This document shows, piece after piece, positions 40,893-50,820 of a DNA stretch of 64,000 nucleotides. This DNA comes from Pseudomonas marginalis (GTDB lineage: Bacteria; Pseudomonadota; Gammaproteobacteria; Pseudomonadales; Pseudomonadaceae): contig NZ_FNSU01000003.1 in NCBI RefSeq assembly GCF_900105325.1, positions 3,361,501-3,425,500 on the forward strand, in the 5' to 3' direction. Position 1 is the stretch's first letter. The number at the start of each line of letters is the position of its first letter. The notes under the pieces are model-generated. The model was not told the origin of the DNA, ran no database searches, and was given only the letters and a program-made list of their open reading frames with translations. Both the position numbers and the translations under genes were made by a program.

Positions 40893-42374
40893 TTACTCGA
40901 ACCAATGGGCTCGGGCGGCCATGATCAACTTGCCGGCACGATCATCGTCAATGCCGTCGATGTCGAGCAGATCGTCAATAGACTGCTCGGCCAGGTCTTC
41001 GCGGGTAATTACGCCGCGCACCGCCAGTTCCATCGCCAAATCCTTGTCCATACCCTCAAGCGAGAGCAGGTCTTCGGCCGGATGGGCGTCTGCCAGCTTT
41101 TCCTCAGTAGCGATGGCTTTAGTCAACAAACGATCCTTGGCCCGAGCGCGAAGCTCGTTGACGGTGTCTTCGTCAAAGCCGTCGATGTTGAGCATTTCTT
41201 CCAACGGTACGTAGGCAATCTCTTCCAGGCTGGTGAAGCCTTCATCTACCAGCACCTGCGCCAGGTCTTCGTCGACTTCCAACTCGTCGATGAAGTTGCG
41301 CAGGATGTCACCGGTTTCAGCTTGCTGCTTAGCCTGGATGTCCGATTCGGTCATCACGTTCAGGGTCCAGCCGGTCAACTGGCTGGCCAGACGCACGTTC
41401 TGACCACCACGACCAATGGCCTGGGCCAGATTGTCTGCGCCAACGGCGATGTCCATTGCATGGGCATCCTCGTCAACGATAATTGCCGCCACTTCAGCCG
41501 GCGACATGGCGTTGATCACGAACTGCGCCGGGTTGTCGTCCCAGAGGACGATGTCCACACGCTCACCACCCAATTCGCCCGACACTGCCTGGACGCGCGA
41601 ACCGCGCATACCAATGCAAGCGCCTTGCGGGTCGATGCGTTTGTCCTTGGAGCGGACCGCGATCTTGGCACGCGAACCCGGGTCGCGGGACGCAGCCATG
41701 ACTTCGATCAGGCCTTCGGCAATTTCCGGCACCTCGATACGGAACAGCTCAATCAGCATTTCCGGCGCAGTGCGCGACAGGATCAACTGAGGGCCACGGT
41801 TCTCGGTGCGGATTTCCTTGAGCAGCGCACGCAAACGCACGCCAACACGGAAGGTTTCGCGGGAGATGATGTCTTCGCGGGCCAGCAACGCTTCAGCGTT
41901 GTTGCCCAGGTCGACGATCACATTGTCGCGGGTAACTTTTTTCACGGTGCCGGAGATGATTTCACCCAGGCGCTCGCGATAGGCATCAACGACTTGAGCG
42001 CGCTCGGCTTCGCGAACCTTCTGCACAATGACCTGCTTGGCGGTCTGTGCAGCAATGCGGCCGAACTCGATGGACTCGATCTTTTCTTCAACGACATCAC
42101 CGACCTGGGCGCCTGGGTGCGTTTCAGCAACCTTGCTTGGCCAGGTTTCGATGGCCGGATCATCAAGATCGGCTTCTTCGACGACCGTCCAGCGACGGAA
42201 AGTCTCATAGGCACCGGTGTGGCGGTTGATTTCCACACGCAGATCAACTTCGTCTTCAAAACGCTTTTTGGTAGCAGTGGCCAGGGCCAGCTCCAGCGCT
42301 TCAAAAATCACGTTTGCCGGTACGCCCTTTTCATTGGATACCGACTCAACAACCAGCAGTACTTCTTTGCTCAT
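40893..42374 (-). CDS. nusA: Transcription termination/antitermination factor NusA
   Basis: Binds RNA polymerase and controls pausing, intrinsic termination and antitermination. Start taken at ATG 42374 ([19 protein letters not shown]), which fits the family; the longer frame adds seven residues without support. The 493-residue protein has the N-terminal polymerase-binding domain, an S1 domain ([21 protein letters not shown]), two KH domains (with GAVIGMRG-like [14 protein letters not shown]) and two C-terminal acidic repeats (e.g. [20 protein letters not shown]). Confidence 0.97.
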   Translation of the reverse strand: MSKEVLLVVESVSNEKGVPANVIFEALELALATATKKRFEDEVDLRVEINRHTGAYETFRRWTVVEEADLDDPAIETWPSKVAETHPGAQVGDVVEEKIESIEFGRIAAQTAKQVIVQKVREAERAQVVDAYRERLGEIISGTVKKVTRDNVIVDLGNNAEALLAREDIISRETFRVGVRLRALLKEIRTENRGPQLILSRTAPEMLIELFRIEVPEIAEGLIEVMAASRDPGSRAKIAVRSKDKRIDPQGACIGMRGSRVQAVSGELGGERVDIVLWDDNPAQFVINAMSPAEVAAIIVDEDAHAMDIAVGADNLAQAIGRGGQNVRLASQLTGWTLNVMTESDIQAKQQAETGDILRNFIDELEVDEDLAQVLVDEGFTSLEEIAYVPLEEMLNIDGFDEDTVNELRARAKDRLLTKAIATEEKLADAHPAEDLLSLEGMDKDLAMELAVRGVITREDLAEQSIDDLLDIDGIDDDRAGKLIMAARAHWFE

Positions 42375-42421
42375 CGTACGCCTCGCCTTTCGCAAGCCAT
42401 TGGATCCGCGGGATCCGCGTC

Positions 42422-42880
42422 TCAGTCAAAACTGGGAATAATGTTGGCCTTGTCGATCATATCGATCGGCAACAGGAACTCATGGTCTTCTACCTGCACC
42501 ACGACATCCTGTTCTTCTACACCGCGCAGAAGGCCCTGAAAGTTGCGACGCCCTTCGAACGGGGATCGCAGCTTGATCTTCACTTGTTCACCGGCAAATT
42601 TTGCAAACTGATCAATAGTGAACAGTGGGCGTTCCATGCCTGGCGAGGAAACTTCGAGGGTGTATTCAACGGAGATAGGATCTTCAACATCCAGAACACC
42701 GCTGATCTGACGGCTGACAATGGCACAATCGTCCACCAGCACGCCGCCCTCTTTATCGATATAAACGCGCAACATTGAGTGGCGACCTTGAGCCGAAAAC
42801 TCAATACCCCAGCATTCATAGCCTAGGGCCACGACCACCGGGGCCAACAAGGCCTGCAACTCTTCTAGCTTGCTCGACAC
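42422..42880 (-). CDS. rimP: Ribosome maturation factor RimP
   Basis: Needed for 30S subunit maturation. The start is GTG at 42880 ([16 protein letters not shown]): GAGGGGG lies six bases before it, and the N terminus then fits other Pseudomonas RimP; upstream in-frame ATGs have no ribosome site. The 152-residue protein shows [34 protein letters not shown] and [15 protein letters not shown]. It is the first protein gene of the fMet-tRNA-rimP-nusA-infB transcript. Confidence 0.95.
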   Translation of the reverse strand: MSSKLEELQALLAPVVVALGYECWGIEFSAQGRHSMLRVYIDKEGGVLVDDCAIVSRQISGVLDVEDPISVEYTLEVSSPGMERPLFTIDQFAKFAGEQVKIKLRSPFEGRRNFQGLLRGVEEQDVVVQVEDHEFLLPIDMIDKANIIPSFD

Positions 42881-42919
42881 CTGAACCCCCTCGTGCATGT
42901 ATGTGCATGCTGTGCAAAA

Positions 42920-42943
42920 TAAAAAAATGGGCGAAACGCCCAT
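42920..42943 (-). terminator. Terminator-like hairpin in the rimP leader
   Basis: ATGGGCG (42927-42933), loop AAA, CGCCCAT (42937-42943); on the minus strand it is followed by seven T. It ends about 40 bases before the rimP start. A second stem, AACGCCG/CGGCGTT, lies just upstream at 42950-42971. Confidence 0.8.
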
Positions 42944-42987
42944 CCTTGAAACGCCGTCGAACAGCGGCGTTGAAAGTGTCCAGCTAA

Positions 42988-43010
42988 CAAAAAGCCCCTT
43001 AAAAGGGGCT
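42988..43010 (-). terminator. Terminator after tRNA-fMet
   Basis: AGCCCCTT (42993-43000), AA, AAGGGGCT (43003-43010), with a T5 tract on the minus strand. It begins 11 bases after the tRNA. Confidence 0.85.
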
Positions 43011-43020
43011 CCGCTAAAAC

Positions 43021-43097
<77 letters not shown>

Positions 43098-43113
43098 ACA
43101 AAGCTGGGGCGGA

Positions 43114-43142
43114 AGTATACGACCGATCCCTTACAGGGTCAA
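43114..43142 (-). promoter_or_regulatory. Promoter of tRNA-fMet / rimP operon
   Basis: TTGACC (43142-43137), 17 bases, TATACT (43119-43114) on the minus strand; start near 43107. The GC-rich stretch after the -10 (TCCGCCCC) resembles the discriminator of stringently controlled promoters, a plausible DksA/ppGpp target. Confidence 0.88.
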
Positions 43143-43158
43143 TGTAACCTTCCACCTA

Positions 43159-43182
43159 CAAGAAAGCCCGCAACAGCGGGCT
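43159..43182 (-). terminator. Terminator after tRNA-Leu
   Basis: AGCCCGC (43165-43171), loop AACA, GCGGGCT (43176-43182), then TTCTTG on the minus strand. Confidence 0.8.
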
Positions 43183-43193
43183 CTCCTGATAAT

Positions 43194-43279
43194 TGGTACC
43201 GAGAAGGGGACTCGAACCCCTACACCCTATGGGCACAACCACCTCAAGGTTGCGTGTCTACCAATTCCACCACCTCGGC
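43194..43279 (-). tRNA. tRNA-Leu (anticodon GAG)
   Basis: 86-nt class II tRNA with a long variable arm, anticodon loop TTGAGGT and encoded CCA; it reads CUC/CUU codons. Only 22 bases separate it from the secG stop and no good promoter fits there, so it is probably processed from a secG transcript. Confidence 0.96.
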
Positions 43280-43301
43280 AATACAGCGCTTACAACCCTT
43301 C

Positions 43302-43685
43302 TTACTTCTGCTCTTGAGCTGGAGGTACGTCAGTCGCTGGAGTAGCCGACTTTTGCTCTTGAAGCACCGGGACATCATCAGAAGCCGGTTTTGCTTTTGG
43401 CACTTCCAACACTGCTGGGTTTGGCAAACCTACTTGAGTCAGCACATGAGCTTTCTCTTTAGCAAAGTAACCTAACCCTAAGCTGGTTATGAAGAAACCG
43501 GCGGCAAGTATAGCAGTAAACTTACTAAGAAAGGTAGAGGAACCTTGGCTTCCGAACACAGTATTTGAAGCACCTGCACCGAAAGACGCACCAGCATCCG
43601 CACCTTTACCCTGTTGCAACAAAACCAGGGCAACTACGCCCAGGGCAGCCAACAGATGAAAAACGACTACGACTGTTTCCAGCAT
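43302..43685 (-). CDS. secG: Preprotein translocase subunit SecG
   Basis: Small subunit of the SecYEG channel. From ATG 43685 the 127-residue protein begins [20 protein letters not shown] (helix 1), followed by the conserved [19 protein letters not shown] loop and helix 2 ([19 protein letters not shown]). The C-terminal 50 residues are Pro/Ala/Glu-rich and variable. An upstream in-frame start would add 16 residues lying over the tpiA end and is unlikely. It follows tpiA directly. Confidence 0.95.
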   Translation of the reverse strand: MLETVVVVFHLLAALGVVALVLLQQGKGADAGASFGAGASNTVFGSQGSSTFLSKFTAILAAGFFITSLGLGYFAKEKAHVLTQVGLPNPAVLEVPKAKPASDDVPVLQEQKSATPATDVPPAQEQK

Positions 43686-43689
43686 TTTT

Positions 43690-44445
43690 TCAGTTTCCCG
43701 CGGCGCGACAAATCGCACCGAACTCATCTGCATTCAGGGAAGCTCCACCAATGAGCCCCCCATCGATATCCGGCATGCCGAACAGTTCGACCGCATTGGC
43801 CGCCTTCACGCTGCCGCCGTATAGAAGCCGCACACCTTGTGCGACTTCAGAATTCTCTGCCGCTAACTGAGCACGGATGGCTGCGTGCACATCCTGCGCC
43901 TGTTGCGGTGTAGCAGTCAGCCCGGTGCCAATGGCCCAGACCGGCTCGTAAGCAATTACCGCCTTTGCGAACGCACCAACACCCAGCTCCTCGATGATGC
44001 TGCCAAGCTGACGCGAGACAACCTCAAGAGTCTTGCCCGATTCACGCTGCTCAAGGGTCTCCCCAATACACAACACCGGAATCAAGCCACAAGCCTGCGC
44101 TGCTGCGAACTTGCGATTGAGTGTCCCATCACGCTCGCCCATCATCTGACGGCGCTCGGAGTGCCCGACAAGCACATAGGAACAACCCGCATCAACCAGC
44201 TGACTCGGTGCAATCTCACCGGTCAACGCACCTTGCATGGCTTCCACCGCGGAGTTCTGCGCGCCGACCTGAATCGACTTACCTTTCAAGCCATCCACCA
44301 CTTGGGTGATATGCAAGCAAGGCGGGAACACCGCGATATCAACACCGCTAGGCAAGGCCAAGTGACGAAGGCCATTGATCAGCTCAGCGACACTGGCGCG
44401 GGTACCGTGCATCTTCCAGTTACCAGCTACCATAGTGCGACGCAT
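43690..44445 (-). CDS. tpiA: Triosephosphate isomerase
   Basis: Interconverts dihydroxyacetone phosphate and glyceraldehyde-3-phosphate. The 251-residue TIM barrel has the substrate lysine in AGNWKMHG, the catalytic His95 in LVGHSERR, the base Glu167 in [11 protein letters not shown], and the phosphate-gripping YGGSVKAAN and GLIGGASL near the C terminus. It lies between glmM and secG, an order common in gammaproteobacteria. Confidence 0.97.
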   Translation of the reverse strand: MRRTMVAGNWKMHGTRASVAELINGLRHLALPSGVDIAVFPPCLHITQVVDGLKGKSIQVGAQNSAVEAMQGALTGEIAPSQLVDAGCSYVLVGHSERRQMMGERDGTLNRKFAAAQACGLIPVLCIGETLEQRESGKTLEVVSRQLGSIIEELGVGAFAKAVIAYEPVWAIGTGLTATPQQAQDVHAAIRAQLAAENSEVAQGVRLLYGGSVKAANAVELFGMPDIDGGLIGGASLNADEFGAICRAAGN

Positions 44446-44511
44446 GCTGTACCTCGTCGGTCAAAGTGGGCGCAGATGTTACCCAACCACATCATCACTG
44501 GCAAGCCGAAT

Positions 44512-45849
44512 TCAGGCGCAAACTTCAGTTACCAGTTTTGCCAGGTCCTCGGCATGACCGCGAACCTGTATTTCGTCGTCACCTTCGACCATGACGCGCA
44601 CCAAAGGCTCTGTGCCGGACTTGCGTAGCAATACCCGTCCACGACCAGCCATTGCCAGGGTCGCGCGCTCGCAAGCCTCTTTGACAGCAGGGTGCTCGAT
44701 CGGGTTTTCCCCACCTGCGAAACGCACGTTCAGCAATACTTGCGGGCATTTGCGCAAAGCCTGACGCGCCTGGGCCAGGCTCTCTTCGCGGCGACGCAAA
44801 GCCAATAGCACCTGCAACGCCGCAATAATCGCGTCACCGGTGGTGGTGTGCTGGAAGCACACCACGTGCCCGGAGTTCTCACCACCTACCTGCCAGTTAC
44901 GCTCCAGCAGCTCGGCGATCACATACCGGTCACCGACGTTGGCGCGAACAAAAGGAATACCCAGGTCTGCCAACGCCAGCTCAAGCCCCAGGTTGCTCAT
45001 CAGCGTACCGACGACACCGCCTTGCAGCTTGTTACGCTCATGCAGGTCACGGGCAATGATGAACAACAGATCATCGCCATCGACCACGGCACCCGTGTGG
45101 TCGACCATCAGCACACGGTCGCCGTCACCGTCGAAGGCAATCCCGAGGTCGGCATGCTCGGCCAGGACAGCGGCTTGCAACTGCTCCATATGGGTGGAGC
45201 CGCAGTTTTCGTTGATGTTCAATCCGTTGGGCTGAGCCGACAGCACTGTCACGTCTGCGCCCAACTCCTTGAATACGCTTGGCGCGACTTTGTAGGTCGC
45301 ACCATGGGCGCAGTCGACAACAATCTTCAGGCCGGCAAAATTGGTGCTGGTTGGCACACTGCTCTTGCAGAACTCGATATAACGACCAGACGCGTCATTG
45401 ATACGTGACACCTTGCCCAGCTTGCTGGACTCGACCACGGTCATCGGCGTATCCAACAATTCTTCGATCATCAGCTCAATCTCATCCGGCAACTTGGTGC
45501 CCTGGCCGGAGAAGAACTTGATGCCGTTGTCGTCGTGTGGATTGTGCGAAGCACTGATCACAATACCGGCCTCAGCGTGAAAGGTACGCGTCAGGTATGC
45601 AATCGCGGGCGTCGGCATTGGCCCCAGCAACATCACATCGGCGCCTGCGGCGGATAAGCCGGCCTCAAGCGCTGATTCAAACATGTACCCCGAAATCCGG
45701 GTGTCCTTGCCCACCAGGATGCGACACGCCCCCATGCTGCGGAACGCCATACCCGCCGCCCATCCAAGCTTGAGCATGAAATCAGGAGTAATCGGAAACT
45801 CGCCGACCCGACCACGGATACCGTCGGTGCCAAAGTATTTTTTAGTCAT
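44512..45849 (-). CDS. glmM: Phosphoglucosamine mutase
   Basis: Converts glucosamine-6-phosphate to glucosamine-1-phosphate for UDP-GlcNAc and so for peptidoglycan and LPS. The 445-residue protein starts at ATG 45849 ([13 protein letters not shown]) with GGAGC upstream. Phosphorylated Ser101 lies in [12 protein letters not shown]; the metal loop is DGDGDR; the sugar-phosphate loop [15 protein letters not shown] is near the C terminus. Confidence 0.97.
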   Translation of the reverse strand: MTKKYFGTDGIRGRVGEFPITPDFMLKLGWAAGMAFRSMGACRILVGKDTRISGYMFESALEAGLSAAGADVMLLGPMPTPAIAYLTRTFHAEAGIVISASHNPHDDNGIKFFSGQGTKLPDEIELMIEELLDTPMTVVESSKLGKVSRINDASGRYIEFCKSSVPTSTNFAGLKIVVDCAHGATYKVAPSVFKELGADVTVLSAQPNGLNINENCGSTHMEQLQAAVLAEHADLGIAFDGDGDRVLMVDHTGAVVDGDDLLFIIARDLHERNKLQGGVVGTLMSNLGLELALADLGIPFVRANVGDRYVIAELLERNWQVGGENSGHVVCFQHTTTGDAIIAALQVLLALRRREESLAQARQALRKCPQVLLNVRFAGGENPIEHPAVKEACERATLAMAGRGRVLLRKSGTEPLVRVMVEGDDEIQVRGHAEDLAKLVTEVCA

Positions 45850-45865
45850 AAGTGCTCCATCATTC

Positions 45866-46717
45866 TTATTCGGCTGATTCCACAGCTGCAATCATGCGTA
45901 CCACATCCACGGTCTCAGCAACGTCATGCACACGCAAGATGCGCGCACCCTTGGTCACCGCGAGCGCCGCCAGTGCAAGACCGCCGTACAACCGCTCACC
46001 CACCGGACGGCTCAATGCCAGCCCTATCATGCTCTTGCGCGAAACACCGACCAACAGGGGCCGACCAAGGGCGTGCAAGGACTCCATGTGCTTGAACAAA
46101 CTCAAATTGTGTTGCAGGGTCTTGGCGAAACCAAACCCCGGATCAAGGATGATCTTTTCCGGCGCAATACCTACCGCGACGCACTGGGCAACGCGCTCGG
46201 AGAGAAAACCACTCACTTCACCAACCAGGTCATCATAGTGCGGGCTGTCCTGCATATTGCCGGGCTCACCCAGCATATGCATCAAACACACCGGCAAACC
46301 GGTAGCTGCGGCTGCATCCAGGGCACCGTCGCGCCGCAGGGACCGCACATCGTTGATCAAGCCGGCACCTAATCGCGCAGTCTCACGCATCACGGCCGGG
46401 GTGGAGGTATCAACCGAAATGATCACATCCAACTCTCGAGCGATGCGCTCGACAATCGGCGCCACGCGCTCCAACTCCTCCAAAGGAGAAACTGCGCGAG
46501 CACCAGGCCGAGTCGATTCACCGCCCACATCAATCAAGGTCGCGCCAGCCGCCACCATAGCTTCTGCGTGGCGCAATGCAGCATCAAGCTGGCTGAAGCG
46601 GCCACCATCGGAAAAGGAGTCAGGGGTTACATTAAGAATGCCCATGACATGCGTATGGGCCAAATCAAGAACCCGGTTGCCGCAAGGCAACCGGGGGGAG
46701 GACGAAGCAAAAGTCAT
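45866..46717 (-). CDS. folP: Dihydropteroate synthase
   Basis: Condenses p-aminobenzoate with the FolK product; the target of sulfonamides. The 283-residue TIM barrel has the signature [38 protein letters not shown], the loop [14 protein letters not shown] and GVSRKSMIG, all intact. It is placed between ftsH and glmM, eight and sixteen bases away, as in E. coli. Confidence 0.97.
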   Translation of the reverse strand: MTFASSSPRLPCGNRVLDLAHTHVMGILNVTPDSFSDGGRFSQLDAALRHAEAMVAAGATLIDVGGESTRPGARAVSPLEELERVAPIVERIARELDVIISVDTSTPAVMRETARLGAGLINDVRSLRRDGALDAAAATGLPVCLMHMLGEPGNMQDSPHYDDLVGEVSGFLSERVAQCVAVGIAPEKIILDPGFGFAKTLQHNLSLFKHMESLHALGRPLLVGVSRKSMIGLALSRPVGERLYGGLALAALAVTKGARILRVHDVAETVDVVRMIAAVESAE

Positions 46718-46725
46718 TTCAAACC

Positions 46726-48645
46726 TTAATGGTCAGCTGCCGGGCCACCGATTGGGGTTTCAGGACGTTCGTTCTGAACCACTGGCGGGGTGCCCGAAGT
46801 ACCCGAACCACCTTCCCAATCACGAGGCTCACGAGGCGCCCGACCGGCCATAATGTCGTCGATCTGGTCTGCATCGATGGTCTCGTACTTCATCAATGCA
46901 TCAGCCATTGCATCAAGCTTGTCGCGATTATCGGTAAGGATCTGCTTGGCCGTGCCATAGCACTGGTCAATGATACTGCGCACCTCAGAATCGATCAGCT
47001 TGGCTGTCTCACCAGAGAAACTGGCGTTTTGACCACCGCCGCCACGCCCCAGGAATACTTCACCTTCTTCCTCGGCGTACATCAAAGGACCGAGTTTTTC
47101 CGACAAGCCCCACTTGGTCACCATGTTCCGCGCAATCTGGCTGGCGCGCATGATGTCGTTGGAAGCCCCAGTGGTCACGCCGTCGAAGCCCAAGGTCATT
47201 TCTTCAGCAATTCGACCGCCGTACAGCGAGCAGATCTGGCTAATCAGCGCACGCTTGGAGAGGCTGTAACGATCCTCTTCCGGCAGGAACATGGTGACAC
47301 CCAAGGCGCGACCACGAGGAATGATCGACACTTTGTAGACCGGGTCATGCTCAGGCACGACACGCCCCACAATAGCGTGGCCGGCTTCGTGGTAAGCAGT
47401 GTTCTGCTTCTCTTTTTCGGACATGACCATGGATTTACGCTCAGCGCCCATCATGATCTTGTCTTTCGCCAGCTCGAACTCTTTCATTTCAACGATGCGC
47501 TTGCCGGTACGGGCTGCAAACAGCGAAGCCTCGTTCACCAGGTTAGCCAGGTCAGCACCCGAGAACCCCGGGGTACCACGGGCAATCACAGCCGGTGCAA
47601 CGTCGTCGCCCATTGGCACTTTGCGCATGTGCACTTTCAGGATTTGTTCGCGCCCACGGATGTCCGGCAGGCCAACCACCACCTGGCGGTCAAAGCGGCC
47701 TGGACGCAACAGCGCAGGATCCAGCACGTCCGGACGGTTGGTTGCCGCGATGACGATGATGCCGTCATTCATCTCGAAACCATCCATCTCGACCAGCAAC
47801 TGGTTGAGGGTTTGCTCACGCTCATCATGACCACCGCCCATGCCAGCACCACGATGGCGACCAACGGCGTCGATTTCATCGATGAAGATGATGCATGGCG
47901 CATGCTTCTTGGCCTGTTCGAACATGTCGCGAACGCGGCTCGCACCGACACCGACGAACATTTCAACAAAGTCAGAACCGGAAATGGTGAAGAACGGTAC
48001 CTTGGCTTCGCCGGCAATGGCCTTGGCCAGCAAGGTTTTACCGGTACCTGGAGGGCCGACCATCAGCACGCCGCGAGGAATACGGCCACCCAGGCGCTGG
48101 AATTTGCCTGGATCGCGCAAGAACTCAACCAACTCGCCGACTTCTTCCTTGGCTTCGTCGCAACCCGCTACGTCAGCCAGGGTGGTCTTCACCTGATCTT
48201 CAGAGAGCAGGCGCGCCTTGCTCTTGCCGAAGCTCATCGGCCCGCCCTTGCCTCCCGCACCGCCTTGCATCTGGCGCATGAAGAACATGAACACGGCAAT
48301 GATCACCAGGATCGGGAAGCTTGCCACCAGGAGTTGAGTCCAGATGCTCTGCTGCTCAGGCTGCTTGCCTTCGACAACCACGTGGTTATCCACCAGGTCG
48401 CCGATCAGACCGTTGTCCTGAATTGCCGGACGAATGGTCTTGAAGCTATCGCCATCGTTGCGTTTGCCGGTGATCACGTAGCCATCAACCGCTACGCGCT
48501 CGACCTTGCCATCCTTAACTTGCTGGATGAAGTCGGAATAGTTGAGGGTCTGCGGCTCGTTAGGGCTGGAGAAGTTGTTCATCACCGTCACGAGGACAGC
48601 CGCGATGATCAACCACAGGATCAGATTCTTTGCCATATCGTTCAA
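46726..48645 (-). CDS. ftsH: ATP-dependent zinc metalloprotease FtsH
   Basis: Hexameric membrane AAA+ protease degrading misfolded membrane proteins and regulators such as LpxC and sigma-32. It has two membrane helices (about 6-25 and 105-125), Walker A GPPGTGKT, the pore residues around [15 protein letters not shown], the second region of homology [19 protein letters not shown] and the zinc motif HEAGH. The start is either TTG 48645 (MNDMAKN) with GAGGG seven bases upstream, or ATG 48636 without a ribosome site at correct distance; I favour TTG. The 191 bases to rlmE hold no gene. Confidence 0.97.
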   Translation of the reverse strand: MNDMAKNLILWLIIAAVLVTVMNNFSSPNEPQTLNYSDFIQQVKDGKVERVAVDGYVITGKRNDGDSFKTIRPAIQDNGLIGDLVDNHVVVEGKQPEQQSIWTQLLVASFPILVIIAVFMFFMRQMQGGAGGKGGPMSFGKSKARLLSEDQVKTTLADVAGCDEAKEEVGELVEFLRDPGKFQRLGGRIPRGVLMVGPPGTGKTLLAKAIAGEAKVPFFTISGSDFVEMFVGVGASRVRDMFEQAKKHAPCIIFIDEIDAVGRHRGAGMGGGHDEREQTLNQLLVEMDGFEMNDGIIVIAATNRPDVLDPALLRPGRFDRQVVVGLPDIRGREQILKVHMRKVPMGDDVAPAVIARGTPGFSGADLANLVNEASLFAARTGKRIVEMKEFELAKDKIMMGAERKSMVMSEKEKQNTAYHEAGHAIVGRVVPEHDPVYKVSIIPRGRALGVTMFLPEEDRYSLSKRALISQICSLYGGRIAEEMTLGFDGVTTGASNDIMRASQIARNMVTKWGLSEKLGPLMYAEEEGEVFLGRGGGGQNASFSGETAKLIDSEVRSIIDQCYGTAKQILTDNRDKLDAMADALMKYETIDADQIDDIMAGRAPREPRDWEGGSGTSGTPPVVQNERPETPIGGPAADH

Positions 48646-48836
48646 TTAACTACCCTCTGAAGCAAGCTCCGCTACTGGCGCGCGCTTCGCATGATATTCA
48701 CCGGCCTAACTTACTACATTACCTACAACTCTGGCAGGCGCCGTCTGTAACCCTTTGTGAAACTTTGACTACACAATATTCGTAAAGCTTCGTGACGAAA
48801 GCGATATAAAAAAACCTATCGCCCTCCTCGAATTCC

Positions 48837-49487
48837 TCAAAAACGCTCTTCACTCGCCGCGCCTTCGACGCCACGGAAGCCGCGGCACAGCAGGTATTGC
48901 TCCCTGGACCGGTCCCGGGAAGAGTCTGGTTTACGCGTCTGCACCTTGTCGAACAACTTGCGGATGTTCTTGTGGTACTCGTCGAAACCCTCTCCCTGGA
49001 ACACCTTCACCAGGAAATCGCCACCGGGACGCAACACCCGACCCGCCAAATCCAGCGCCAATTCGCAAAGGAACATGGCTCGTGGCATATCGACGGCCGG
49101 TAACCCACTCATATTGGGGGCCATGTCGGAAATCACAAGGTCTACCTGCGAATTTCCCACAGCCTCAAGGATCTGGGCGAGCACTGTGTCCTGGGTAAAG
49201 TCTCCATGAACAAAGGTCACGTCCGGGATGCTGTCCATTTCCAGGATGTCGGAAGCAATCAGGCGACCTTGACCACCAATCAGACGACTGGTCACCTGGG
49301 ACCAGCCACCGGGGGCCGCGCCAAGATCGATGACGCTCATGCCTGGACGAATCAACTTGTCCTTGTCCTGGATCTCCAACAGCTTGTAGCTGGCCCGGGA
49401 ACGATAGCCATCCTTTTGCGCCTTTTTGACGTAAGGATCGTTGAAATGCTCTTGCAGCCACTTAAGGCTAGTTTTGGAACGGGCCAC
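48837..49487 (-). CDS. rlmE: 23S rRNA 2'-O-methyltransferase RlmE (FtsJ)
   Basis: Methylates U2552 of 23S rRNA in the A loop, late in 50S assembly. The 216-residue protein has [18 protein letters not shown] with catalytic Lys, SAM motif [23 protein letters not shown] (catalytic Asp), and [14 protein letters not shown]. It is followed by ftsH, a conserved heat-shock pair in enterobacteria. It diverges from yhbY. Confidence 0.96.
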   Translation of the reverse strand: MARSKTSLKWLQEHFNDPYVKKAQKDGYRSRASYKLLEIQDKDKLIRPGMSVIDLGAAPGGWSQVTSRLIGGQGRLIASDILEMDSIPDVTFVHGDFTQDTVLAQILEAVGNSQVDLVISDMAPNMSGLPAVDMPRAMFLCELALDLAGRVLRPGGDFLVKVFQGEGFDEYHKNIRKLFDKVQTRKPDSSRDRSREQYLLCRGFRGVEGAASEERF

Positions 49488-49592
49488 GGGCCACCTCGAA
49501 AATAAAACGGGTCGTGATTAACTGGGCGGTCCCGGACTCGCTCGGGTAAACTGGCCGCCGCTTTTTACAAGATCAGACGCAGGGGTCAGATT

Positions 49593-49901
49593 ATGCCGCT
49601 CACTCAAGAGCAGAAGAAACAGTACAAATCCATTGGCCACCATCTGAAACCAGTTCTGATTGTGGCAGACAACGGTTTGACTGAAGGTGTGTTAGCCGAA
49701 CTTGAACGCGCACTGGGCGATCACGAACTGATCAAGATCAAGGTCAACATCCTTGACCGCGAAGCACGCCTGGCCGCCATTGCAGAACTGTGCAAGGTTG
49801 GCAAGGCGGACCTGGTTCAGGTCATCGGCAAGATGGCGCTGCTGTATCGCAAGAACTTCAGCGTCAACAAGCAACTGTCGAACGTACACCGCTTCAAGTA
49901 A
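49593..49901 (+). CDS. yhbY: YhbY-family CRM-domain RNA-binding protein
   Basis: A 102-residue single CRM-domain protein associated with pre-50S ribosomal particles in E. coli. It shows MPLTQEQKKQYKSIGHHLKP, VLIVADNGLTEGVLAELERAL, HELIKIKVNI and the final basic region. It lies divergent from rlmE with 105 bases between; in E. coli yhbY also diverges from rlmE. Confidence 0.94.
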   Translation: MPLTQEQKKQYKSIGHHLKPVLIVADNGLTEGVLAELERALGDHELIKIKVNILDREARLAAIAELCKVGKADLVQVIGKMALLYRKNFSVNKQLSNVHRFK

Positions 49902-49910
49902 TACAAAGGG

Positions 49911-50315
49911 TCACGGGCGTGCTTCGCGCGCCCCGCCACTCCATCCCGGAGCAGGCTGCATAACCAGCACCAGGCCCGAGAACCCTAGCACAAGATAGCT
50001 GAATAGCTGCCAGCGCAACGCTTCCGGCAGCCAGACATGCACAATGCAATACATTGCACACGCATACAGCGCCATCAACAGCAGTTGGCCGCGAATATCC
50101 CGCCACAGACTCTCCAAGCCTTCAGCCTTGACCAGCACCAACGCCTGAAGCGCTACGCACGCCGCCGCGAAACCCACCAGCAGCGCACTCAGTAATCCAT
50201 CGATTTCATCGATCAGCAACGGAGCCAGGCCAATCACGCCCAGCACCGGCAATACACCAAGATGTAACAACCATAGGCCGCCCACCCAAAGCATCTGGGC
50301 AAGCTGCCAAAGCAT
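49911..50315 (-). CDS. DUF4149 membrane protein
   Basis: From ATG 50315 a 134-residue protein with four membrane helices (LWVGGLWLLHLGVLPVLGVI, LLSALLVGFAAACVALQALV, LLLMALYACAMYCIVHVWL, LFSYLVLGFSGLVLVM), the DUF4149 pattern; function unknown. The nearest Shine-Dalgarno (AAAGG at 50344-50340) is separated from the ATG by a perfect nine-base GC hairpin. A TTG at 50366 gives a frame 17 residues longer, with the extra part basic (ERRRPLRAG) and over the greA end. It is the last gene of the carA-carB-greA unit. Confidence 0.85.
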   Translation of the reverse strand: MLWQLAQMLWVGGLWLLHLGVLPVLGVIGLAPLLIDEIDGLLSALLVGFAAACVALQALVLVKAEGLESLWRDIRGQLLLMALYACAMYCIVHVWLPEALRWQLFSYLVLGFSGLVLVMQPAPGWSGGAREARP

Positions 50316-50338
50316 GGCGCCCGCACGAAGCGGGCGCC
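50316..50338 (-). promoter_or_regulatory. Hairpin between ribosome site and ATG
   Basis: On the minus strand GGCGCCCGC (50338-50330), loop TTCGT, GCGGGCGCC (50324-50316) directly abuts the ATG at 50315. The greA stop and AAAGG come just before it. When folded it brings AAAGG and ATG together. Confidence 0.7.
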
Positions 50339-50343
50339 GCCTT

Positions 50344-50820
50344 TCAGATGTGACGAACTTCAACAATCTCGTACTCGATCACACCGCCTGGCGTTTTGAC
50401 AGACACCACATCCCCCTCTTCCTTGGCGATCAAGGCACGGGCCAGTGGTGAGCCGACGGAGATCTTGCCGAGCTTGAAGTCAGCCTCGTCCTCTCCCACG
50501 ATGTGGTAGACCACGCTCTCGTCAGTCTCGACGTTGGCGATCTCCACGGTGGTGCCGAAAATCACCTTGCCCGTGTGCGGAATAGTCGTGACGTCGATGA
50601 TCACCGCATTCTGCATACGGCCTTCGATGTCACGGATCCGCGCCTCGACCATACCCTGCTGCTCACGAGCAGCGTGGTATTCGGCGTTTTCCTTCAAGTC
50701 ACCCAGCTCGCGGGCCGTACCGATGTCCTGGCTCAGCTTTGGACGTACGACCTTGGTCAGATGGGCGTGCTCCTCTTCCAGGGCCTTGGCGCCCTGGACG
50801 GTCATTGGGTATTTGATCAT
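50344..50820 (-). CDS. greA: Transcription elongation factor GreA
   Basis: Stimulates transcript cleavage by backtracked RNA polymerase. The 158-residue protein has the N-terminal antiparallel coiled coil ([20 protein letters not shown]) with the acidic tip [17 protein letters not shown], and the C-terminal FKBP-like domain ([35 protein letters not shown]). Its ATG overlaps the carB stop by four bases, a car-greA linkage also described for P. aeruginosa. Confidence 0.97.
   Translation of the reverse strand: MIKYPMTVQGAKALEEEHAHLTKVVRPKLSQDIGTARELGDLKENAEYHAAREQQGMVEARIRDIEGRMQNAVIIDVTTIPHTGKVIFGTTVEIANVETDESVVYHIVGEDEADFKLGKISVGSPLARALIAKEEGDVVSVKTPGGVIEYEIVEVRHI

Noticed and set aside
46729..48660. 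A 643-codon open frame opposite ftsH
   Set aside because: Antisense shadow of ftsH, rich in His/Gln/Val as expected for complements of GC-biased genes.
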